Below, piece by piece: positions 1 through 4,455 of a stretch of DNA of 5,472 nucleotides; the stretch's first letter is position 1, and every line of letters begins with the position of its first letter. Source of the DNA: Nitrospirota bacterium (GTDB lineage Bacteria; Nitrospirota; UBA9217); the NCBI GenBank assembly GCA_021788515.1, contig JAJYKN010000132.1, positions 1 to 5,472 on the forward strand, given 5' to 3'. The position numbers were made by a program, and so were the translations under genes. Below the pieces are notes generated by a model, which saw only the letters and a list, made by a program, of their open reading frames with translations, searched no databases and was not told the origin of the DNA.

Positions 1-84
1 AACAATCTGCATGATGGCTATTTGAAAGACCTCCCTTTGTGGGCTGATGATAATCGTTCATTCGGAGTGATTGTACATGCTTGA
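1..84 (+). CDS. C-terminal end of an unidentified upstream gene (partial)
   Basis: Frame 1 is open from the window start to a TGA at 82-84 and would encode 27 residues ending in SFGVIVHA; the other two plus frames stop early. The peptide has ordinary protein composition (for example LPLWADDN), but I do not recognise a family. The main support is the arrangement: its stop overlaps the ATG of the HNH endonuclease gene by 8 nt (77-84), as in translationally coupled operon neighbours. A 27-codon open frame can occur by chance, so this remains tentative. If real, it probably belongs to the same defence operon, for example a modification or second restriction component; that role is inference. Confidence 0.5.
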   Translation, partial: NNLHDGYLKDLPLWADDNRSFGVIVHA

Positions 85-1018
85 TGACTGGTTCACAAAG
101 CTGGCAAAGCTTCGTGTGGATCGAGCATCGGAATCCCCTGCACCGCATAAACCTCTTCTGTTACTCGCAATTCTTGACCAAATCGAGCAAGGCGCCATCA
201 CATCCAATATTATTCGCTTGTCCCCTGAGCTGGCATTTCGCTTCCTTGGTTATTGGGAAGTAGTCGGTTCGAGAGGCCGATCTGTTGGGCGCGTTGAACT
301 TCCATTTTTCTATCTAAGAAGTGACGGATTTCTTCATCACATAGCTTTCCCCGGATTGGAGCCAGCTCTCGAAAGCATAAGACCGACTTCTGTTGAATCG
401 CTGAATCGCGTTATATCGCACGCTGAAATGCCGGAAGAGTTCTACCAGATGATGCAAAATAAAAATAACCGTGATAGAGCGCGAGGCGTATTGATTTCTG
501 GTGATTGGTTTTTCCCGCCGGAAAAGATCAAGCTAAAAACCATGCTTGGTCTTGAAGGTACATCGGACAACAAGGCACAGACTGTTGGCGAAGACGTTGA
601 ACCTGATGAAAGCAAACAGGGGCGGGATATAAAATTTCGTCTCCAGCTTATTCCGCTGTATCGCTATGCTTGCGTTCTCTGCGGTATGAAAGTTTTACTT
701 CCGTCAGGCATAACGCTTGTTGAGGCGGCCCATATCCATCAATTTGCCGACAGTCGAAATGATGATGTTACTAACGGTATGGCGCTTTGCAGGAATCATC
801 ACTGGGCTTTTGACCAGGGTCTGTGGACATTAGAGGCGGACCATACTGTGCTCGTCGCAACGGATAAGTTTCTTGAAGATGCACCCAATCAAGTAGCATT
901 GTCTGAGCACAATAAGCGTAGGCTTGATTTGTCATGGTTAAACACTGCGTATTGGCCAAGCCAGAAAAGTCTAGAATGGCATAGGATGAACAAATTCATC
1001 AGCGCACGAAATACTTGA
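77..1018 (+). CDS. HNH restriction endonuclease, probable phosphorothioate-DNA (sulfur-binding domain) type
   Basis: Predicted 313-residue cytoplasmic nuclease. Residues about 1-155 carry the signature of the sulfur-binding domain of phosphorothioate-dependent restriction enzymes: PAPHKPLLLLAILDQIEQG near 21-39 and ELPFFYLRSDGFLHH near 74-88. A polar linker (about 160-185) follows, then a C-terminal HNH nuclease. In that nuclease C199/C202 (CVLCG) and C238/H241 look like zinc ligands, H219 lies in EAAHI, and N233, H242 and D246 lie in TNGMALCRNHHWAFDQG. Enzymes of this class cut DNA carrying phosphorothioate or other modified bases; the exact target here is inferred. ATG at 77 is preferred over TTG at 71 because GGAG at 64-67 sits 9 nt before the ATG but only 3 nt before the TTG. 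The start overlaps the stop of the preceding open frame. Sampled 60-base lines are about 42-53% GC, against 62-65% in the neighbouring aconitase gene, which fits horizontal acquisition. The HNH assignment is strong; the sulfur-binding assignment is by motif recall. Confidence 0.85.
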   Translation: MLDDWFTKLAKLRVDRASESPAPHKPLLLLAILDQIEQGAITSNIIRLSPELAFRFLGYWEVVGSRGRSVGRVELPFFYLRSDGFLHHIAFPGLEPALESIRPTSVESLNRVISHAEMPEEFYQMMQNKNNRDRARGVLISGDWFFPPEKIKLKTMLGLEGTSDNKAQTVGEDVEPDESKQGRDIKFRLQLIPLYRYACVLCGMKVLLPSGITLVEAAHIHQFADSRNDDVTNGMALCRNHHWAFDQGLWTLEADHTVLVATDKFLEDAPNQVALSEHNKRRLDLSWLNTAYWPSQKSLEWHRMNKFISARNT

Positions 1019-1034
1019 CTCGATTTAAAAAAAT

Positions 1035-2972
1035 CTACTTCGCCTGTGCCTTCGTGTAATTGAGCATCCCGCCCGCAAGCAGAATGTCCCGCTGCCTCGC
1101 GCTGAGTGAGTACCTGAGAGTAACGGTCTTGCCACCCGACGCCTTCAGAACAAGGTCCGAGCCCTTCATAAGAGCTGCTTTGATATCGTTGATTTCCACC
1201 TTCTCATTCGCACCAATCGCTTCATAATCCGCTTCGTTTGCGAAAGTGAGCGGCAGAATGCCGAAGTTGATGAGGTTCGCGGCATGGATGCGCTCGAAGG
1301 ACTTTGCGATCACGGCTTTTACGCCCAAATACATGGGACAGATGGCGGCGTGCTCGCGGCTCGATCCCTGGCCGTAGCTTGCCCCGGCGATCACGATATT
1401 GTGAATGCCGGCCTTTTTGTTTTCGAGCGCTTTCTTCGAGAAGGCGGCATCAACGCCCTCGAACACGAACTCGGCATACTTCGGTATGTTCGAACGGTAC
1501 TTCAGGCGCGATCCCGCGGGCATGATGTGGTCGGTCGTGATCTTGTCCCCGACCTTGATCGCAACGACCCCCTTGATCGCATCGGGCAGCGGCTCAGCAG
1601 CCGGAGGATCTCCGATGTTCGGGCCCCGGTAGATCGACACGGACAAAGGATCTTTGGCAGGAGGCAGGATCATGGAGTCGTCGATCCAGAACTGCTCGGG
1701 CATCGTGATCTCGGGATAGGGGATGCCGAGGTCGCGCGGGTCCATGATGCCGCCGGTCAAGGCCGCGGCAACAGCTGTTTCCGGGCTCGCGAGAAAGACC
1801 TTCGCGCTCTTGGTGCCGGAGCGGCCTTCGAAATTCCTGTTGCTGGTGCGGATCGAGATTGCGTCGGTCTTCGGGGCCTGGCCGGCTCCGATGCAGAAAC
1901 CGCAGGTGGACTCAAGCACCCGCGCGCCTGCGGAAACGATATCGGCAAGTGCGCCGTTCTTTGCGATCATTTCGAGCACCTGGCGGGACCCCGGCGCCAC
2001 GCCGAAGCTCACGTCAGGAAAAACCCGCCTGCCCTTGAGCAATGACGCCACGATCATGAGATCGCGAAAGGACGAGTTGGTGCAGGAGCCGACCATGACC
2101 TGATCTACTTTCGTTCCCGCAAGCTCCTTCACGGTCCCGATATTGTCCGGTGAATGGGGCTTTGCCATGAGCGGCTCAACGGTACCGAGATCGAGGTCGA
2201 TCACCTTATCATACTGTGCATCAGCGTCCGCAGCGAGCGCTGTCCATTCCGATTCCCTGCGCTGGGCCTTGAGGAAGGCCTTCGTGATCTCGTCGCTCGG
2301 AAAGACCGAGGTGGTCACGCCGAGCTCGGCGCCCATGTTCGTAATTGTTGCGCGCTCGGGCACAGAGAGCGTTTTGACCCCTTCGCCGCCGTACTCGATC
2401 ACGGTGCCCACGTTGCCCTTGGTCGTGAGCATTTTAAGGATCGTGAGAATCACGTCTTTCGCGGAGACCCATGGCTGAAGTCTGCCCGCAAGATTCACCT
2501 TAACCACTTTCGGGCAGGTCAGATAGAACGGTCCGCCGCCCATGGCCACAGCCACGTCGAGCCCGCCCGCGCCGATCGCGATCATACCGATGCCGCCGCC
2601 GGTGGTCGTGTGGGAGTCGGAGCCGAGCAGGGTTTTGCCCGGCCGTCCGAAGCGCTCGAGATGAACCTGGTGGCAGATGCCGTTGCCTGCTTTCGAGTAG
2701 TGAATGCCGTACTTCGAGGCCACGGTCATGAGATACCGGTGGTCATCGGCGTTCTCGAACCCGTCCTGGAGCGTGTTGTGATCAACGTAACTGACCGAAA
2801 GCTCGGTCTTGACCCGGGGCACATCCATGGCCTCGAATTGGAGATAGGCCATGGTGCCGGTCGCGTCCTGCGTCAGCGTCTGGTCGATTTTGATCGCGAT
2901 CTCGGTGCCGGCCGTAAGCTTGCCTTCGATCAAGTGAGACCCCAATATTTTATAAACTAAATTCATACCCAT
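1035..2972 (-). CDS. Aconitate hydratase, short (Aquifex-type) form
   Basis: Cytoplasmic [4Fe-4S] enzyme interconverting citrate and isocitrate through cis-aconitate in the TCA cycle. At 645 residues it is shorter than mitochondrial aconitase (about 780), AcnA/IRP (about 890) or AcnB (about 865) and matches the compact Aquifex-type class. Visible motifs are DQTLTQDATGT (30-40), GSDSHTTTGGG (117-127), cluster ligands C297 (VGSCTNSS) with C357 and C360 (STCGFCIGAG), and the C-terminal swivel domain from about 467 with TTDHIMPAGSRLKYRSN (479-495) and the substrate-binding GQGSSREHAA (534-543). All key residues are present, so it should be active. The chosen ATG at 2972-2970 follows TAAGGAG (2990-2984) at 11 nt. 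An out-of-frame ATG at 2982 is only 1 nt from that site and opens a 10-codon frame; a second in-frame ATG lies at 2966. The gene is divergent from the ferritin gene and convergent with the HNH gene 16 bp away. A homoaconitase or isopropylmalate-type hydratase is less likely, because large and small domains are fused and the family motifs match aconitase. Confidence 0.95.
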   Translation of the reverse strand: MGMNLVYKILGSHLIEGKLTAGTEIAIKIDQTLTQDATGTMAYLQFEAMDVPRVKTELSVSYVDHNTLQDGFENADDHRYLMTVASKYGIHYSKAGNGICHQVHLERFGRPGKTLLGSDSHTTTGGGIGMIAIGAGGLDVAVAMGGGPFYLTCPKVVKVNLAGRLQPWVSAKDVILTILKMLTTKGNVGTVIEYGGEGVKTLSVPERATITNMGAELGVTTSVFPSDEITKAFLKAQRRESEWTALAADADAQYDKVIDLDLGTVEPLMAKPHSPDNIGTVKELAGTKVDQVMVGSCTNSSFRDLMIVASLLKGRRVFPDVSFGVAPGSRQVLEMIAKNGALADIVSAGARVLESTCGFCIGAGQAPKTDAISIRTSNRNFEGRSGTKSAKVFLASPETAVAAALTGGIMDPRDLGIPYPEITMPEQFWIDDSMILPPAKDPLSVSIYRGPNIGDPPAAEPLPDAIKGVVAIKVGDKITTDHIMPAGSRLKYRSNIPKYAEFVFEGVDAAFSKKALENKKAGIHNIVIAGASYGQGSSREHAAICPMYLGVKAVIAKSFERIHAANLINFGILPLTFANEADYEAIGANEKVEINDIKAALMKGSDLVLKASGGKTVTLRYSLSARQRDILLAGGMLNYTKAQAK

Positions 2973-3013
2973 GCTTGTTCATGCTCCTTAACCAATGATT
3001 GATTGTCCCCGAC

Positions 3014-3042
3014 ATTACATTTCAAGAAGCCGCCTCAGGCAA
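3014..3042 (-). promoter_or_regulatory. Predicted sigma70-type promoter of the aconitase gene
   Basis: On the minus strand a -35 TTGCCT (3042-3037) and a -10 TGTAAT (3019-3014, 5 of 6 to consensus) are separated by exactly 17 bp. Transcription would begin near 3007, giving a leader of about 35 nt that contains the ribosome-binding site at 2990-2984. A perfect 12-bp palindrome ends 5 bp upstream of the -35. Prediction from sequence only. Confidence 0.55.
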
Positions 3043-3046
3043 CTGG

Positions 3047-3058
3047 AATTTGCAAATT
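3047..3058. promoter_or_regulatory. 12-bp perfect palindrome, candidate operator
   Basis: AATTTGCAAATT reads identically on both strands. It lies between the two divergent promoters, centred at about -45 of the predicted aconitase start. Its core TTTGCAAA recurs 35 bp away over the ferritin -35. The position suggests a binding site for a dimeric regulator; the regulator is not identifiable and the site does not match the FNR consensus. Confidence 0.45.
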
Positions 3059-3083
3059 ACCCTCCCCTGCGTCACCCTCCTTT

Positions 3084-3091
3084 TTTGCAAA
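3084..3091. promoter_or_regulatory. Second TTTGCAAA palindrome over the ferritin -35
   Basis: This is the same 8-bp palindrome as the core of the site at 3047-3058, with centres 35 bp apart. It contains the whole predicted -35 hexamer TTGCAA of the ferritin promoter, so a protein bound here would compete with RNA polymerase. An 8-bp palindrome in an AT-rich stretch can arise by chance; the repeat of the same core is what makes it notable. Confidence 0.35.
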
Positions 3092-3113
3092 CCCTCCTTT
3101 CCCGTGCTATAGT
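3085..3113 (+). promoter_or_regulatory. Predicted sigma70-type promoter of the ferritin gene
   Basis: A -35 TTGCAA (3085-3090, 4 of 6) and a -10 TATAGT (3108-3113, 5 of 6) are separated by 17 bp. The expected start is near 3120, leaving a leader of about 84 nt before the ATG at 3204. That leader has only one weak hairpin (CGCT 3160-3163 with AGCG 3170-3173) and a strong ribosome-binding site. Confidence 0.6.
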
Positions 3114-3203
3114 TACTCTATCTGGCTAGACACATCAACCGTTCTCTTCATCACGATAACGCTCAACATAGCGAATACCAACCCCACGAAGGAGGCACAG
3201 ATT

Positions 3204-3629
3204 ATGGTACAGAAGGCGAGTCCCAAATTAACGGAAATGATGAACCAGGCAATAGCAGGTGAGCTCCAGGCGATCGTGCAGTATATGTGGCACCACGTGA
3301 TGGTGAAGGGAATGAACGCTGAATCGCTTTCCGGCGTGTTCGAGAAGGTGTCCATGGACGAGATGAAGCATGCGGAGAAAATCGCTGAGCGGCTGTTTTA
3401 CTTCGATGTCAATCCCACCACCAAGCCGACTCCTATTGCGACGGGCGGCGACCCGGTGCAGATGCTGAAAGCGGACACCAAGGCCGAGGAAGAGGCCATC
3501 ACGCTTTACAAGGATATCATCAAGCAGGCAGCTTCCGAGGGGGATGAGACCACGAGACTCTTGTTTGAAGAGATCCTCTCCGAGGAAGAGGGACACCACG
3601 ATACCTTCACGACGCTTTTGGGACAATAG
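3204..3629 (+). CDS. Bacterioferritin-type ferritin lacking the C-terminal helix
   Basis: Predicted 141-residue cytoplasmic four-helix ferritin-like protein, expected to oxidise Fe(II) at a di-iron site. Aligned by eye to E. coli bacterioferritin, all six ferroxidase ligands are present: E20, E53, H56, E95, E128 and H131 (equivalent to E18, E51, H54, E94, E127 and H130). M54 in DEMKHAE matches the haem-ligand Met52. From L88 to H131 the alignment needs no gaps. The protein ends 10 residues after H131, whereas the E. coli protein continues for 28, so the short fifth helix that lines the four-fold axis is missing. Reading past the TAG gives nothing helix-E-like, so a recent nonsense mutation is unlikely. 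ATG at 3204 is chosen because AAGGAGG (3189-3195) lies 8 nt upstream; the frame is open back to 3003 but those codons precede the predicted promoter. It is divergent from aconitase and convergent with the UspA gene. A helix-E-less assembly or a non-storage di-iron role are alternatives. Confidence 0.9.
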   Translation: MVQKASPKLTEMMNQAIAGELQAIVQYMWHHVMVKGMNAESLSGVFEKVSMDEMKHAEKIAERLFYFDVNPTTKPTPIATGGDPVQMLKADTKAEEEAITLYKDIIKQAASEGDETTRLLFEEILSEEEGHHDTFTTLLGQ

Positions 3630-3647
3630 CAGGCTGCAAAAAATGAA

Positions 3648-3671
3648 GCGGAGAAACGGGGACGCGGAGAA
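3648..3671. repeat. Short direct repeat GCGGAGAA x2
   Basis: GCGGAGAA occurs at 3648-3655 and 3664-3671, with period 16, inside a purine-rich stretch after the ferritin stop. The motif pairs with TTCTCC at 3713-3718. Purine-rich GGAGA/CGGGGACG stretches of this kind often belong to dispersed intergenic repeats, but a second copy is not present in this window to prove it. Confidence 0.4.
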
Positions 3672-3706
3672 GGGGTGACGAGCCAGTCTGCTTCCCTGTT
3701 TTTTTT
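3671..3706 (+). terminator. Possible Rho-independent terminator of the ferritin gene
   Basis: A run of eight T (3699-3706) lies 70 nt after the ferritin stop. Upstream, AGGGG (3671-3675) can pair with TCCCT (3693-3697, one G-U pair) and GAC (3677-3679) with GTC (3686-3688). The stem is interrupted and weak, so the call rests mainly on the T tract. A larger alternative stem, GGAGAAACGG (3650-3659) with CCGGTTCTCC (3709-3718; 9 of 10), encloses the T tract and on the minus strand precedes T6 (3643-3638); it could serve the convergent UspA gene. Confidence 0.4.
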
Positions 3707-3733
3707 CGCCGGTTCTCCCCGGCTCCCACTCAC

Positions 3734-3748
3734 CGATTCACGATTCAC
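3734..3748. repeat. 7-bp tandem duplication CGATTCA x2
   Basis: CGATTCA at 3734-3740 is repeated directly at 3741-3747 and followed by C, immediately beside the stop codon of the UspA gene (3749-3751). It is probably a slippage product or the end of a dispersed intergenic repeat. No function is claimed. Confidence 0.4.
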
Positions 3749-4210
3749 CTAGGGCATCTTAAATTCCTTACCCGCAATTCGCACCGTCAAAACCGGGCAG
3801 GCCGCCTTCCGGACCACCTTCTCCGCCGTGCTTCCGAAGAGCATGTGGTCGATGCCAGTCCTGCCGTGGGTGCCGATGACGATCAGGTCCGCGTTCTTTT
3901 CCTTTGACGTCCTGATGATCTCAACAAAAGGCACGCCGCGAACGACCATCTTCTCCACGTCCTTGACCCTCGGCGCCACCTCCGCTCCCCATTTATCCAT
4001 TTCGTTCCAGGCGCTCTTCTGCATGTCTTCCACCAGGTCGGCAGCGGACAGTGAAGAAGGAATATACCACTCGGCGACACTGATGTCCTGGATCACATAC
4101 AGCAAGATGAGCTTTGCCTGGTAATCCTTGGCCAGCGAAATGGCGTGGTCCATTGCCGCCCGTGCGCCATTCGAGAAATCGGTCGGGAACAAAATCGTTT
4201 TGATCTGCAT
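3749..4210 (-). CDS. Universal stress protein, UspA family, ATP-binding type
   Basis: Single-domain cytoplasmic protein of 153 residues, a normal length for the family, with the Rossmann-like alpha/beta fold. It begins with the typical strand IKTILFPTDFS (3-13, with D11) and carries the nucleotide-binding pattern G-2X-G-9X-G-S/T complete as G113, G116, G126, S127 and T128, followed by a terminal strand CPVLTVR (138-144). This marks the ATP-binding (UspF/MJ0577-like) subgroup, which acts as a dimer and adjusts survival under energy, redox or other stress; the precise role here is unknown. The ATG at 4210-4208 follows AGGAGG (4221-4216) at 5 nt. A strong promoter and a palindrome lie just upstream. 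It is transcribed away from the membrane sensor gene, with which it shares a 245-bp intergenic region, so joint control is plausible but inferred. Confidence 0.95.
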   Translation of the reverse strand: MQIKTILFPTDFSNGARAAMDHAISLAKDYQAKLILLYVIQDISVAEWYIPSSLSAADLVEDMQKSAWNEMDKWGAEVAPRVKDVEKMVVRGVPFVEIIRTSKEKNADLIVIGTHGRTGIDHMLFGSTAEKVVRKAACPVLTVRIAGKEFKMP

Positions 4211-4222
4211 AGAGGCCTCCTG

Positions 4223-4236
4223 GTATTGGTCAATAC
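4223..4236. promoter_or_regulatory. Inverted repeat at the UspA transcription start, candidate operator
   Basis: GTATTG (4223-4228) and CAATAC (4231-4236) are perfect inverted copies separated by 2 bp. The element runs from the predicted start site near 4236 almost to the ribosome-binding site at 4221-4216. A repressor bound here would block initiation or early elongation. Confidence 0.45.
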
Positions 4237-4242
4237 AACTTA

Positions 4243-4271
4243 AGTGTAGCGCCGGAGCGACACCGTGTCAA
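4243..4271 (-). promoter_or_regulatory. Predicted sigma70-type promoter of the UspA gene
   Basis: On the minus strand a consensus -35 TTGACA (4271-4266) and a -10 TACACT (4248-4243, 4 of 6) are separated by 17 bp. The predicted start near 4236 gives a leader of about 25 nt. An 11-bp inverted repeat (GACAC-C-GTGTC, 4259-4269) overlaps the -35. Confidence 0.65.
4259..4269. promoter_or_regulatory. Inverted repeat GACAC-C-GTGTC over the UspA -35
   Basis: Five-base perfect arms (4259-4263 and 4265-4269) flank one central base. The repeat overlaps four of the six bases of the -35 hexamer. Short enough to be chance, but well placed for a regulator. Confidence 0.3.
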
Positions 4272-4340
4272 TCGAAAGGCGCAGGTTATCCCTATCAAAC
4301 AGGTCTAAAGCCATGTGAAGAATAAGGGAGAAGTTCCGCA

Positions 4341-4364
4341 ATTCTGAATATACAAGTTCAGAAT
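4341..4364. promoter_or_regulatory. Inverted repeat upstream of the sensor promoter, candidate activator site
   Basis: ATTCTGAA (4341-4348) and TTCAGAAT (4357-4364) are perfect 8-bp inverted arms with an 8-bp spacer. The centre lies at about -53 from the predicted start near 4406, just upstream of the -35, a position typical of activators. The same bases also form an imperfect direct repeat, TTCTGAATAT/TTCAGAATAT, with a 15-bp period. Confidence 0.5.
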
Positions 4365-4370
4365 ATTCAC

Positions 4371-4399
4371 TTGACTGACCCGGCGCACTCTCCTACAAT
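4371..4399 (+). promoter_or_regulatory. Predicted sigma70-type promoter of the membrane PAS sensor gene
   Basis: A -35 TTGACT (4371-4376, 5 of 6) and a -10 TACAAT (4394-4399, 5 of 6) are separated by 17 bp, making this the best overall promoter match in the window. The start would be near 4406, giving a leader of about 50 nt to the ATG at 4456. Confidence 0.7.
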
Positions 4400-4455
4400 A
4401 CACCGAGTTCTTTCTCTCCATCATAGCGACAGGGGGGAAGGCCAAGGGGTCGACC

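Noticed and set aside
1019..1034. A7/T7 run between the HNH and aconitase genes as a terminator
   Set aside because: The only stem available (GATTT with AAATC) is 5 AT-rich pairs, and no GC-rich hairpin precedes the T run on the minus strand.
2154..2960. Long open frame of 268 codons on the plus strand opposite aconitase
   Set aside because: The opposite strand encodes a full aconitase with all cluster and substrate motifs. The plus-strand product is rich in R, H, G and A, typical of an antisense shadow in GC-rich DNA, and has no recognisable domain.
2950..2982. Ten-codon leader frame starting at ATG 2982 on the minus strand, overlapping the aconitase start
   Set aside because: Its ATG is only 1 nt from the ribosome-binding site, too close for efficient initiation, and the peptide has no attenuator-like features.
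3160..3173. Hairpin CGCT-CAACAT-AGCG in the ferritin leader as an iron-responsive element
   Set aside because: The stem has only 4 bp and the loop does not fit CAGUGN. The neighbouring aconitase is the short type rather than the AcnA/IRP type known to bind such elements.
3003..3203. Extended start for the ferritin gene, adding 67 N-terminal residues
   Set aside because: The extra codons cover the predicted promoters and palindromes, start with TTG without a ribosome-binding site, and have no family similarity. The ATG at 3204 has AAGGAGG at 8 nt.
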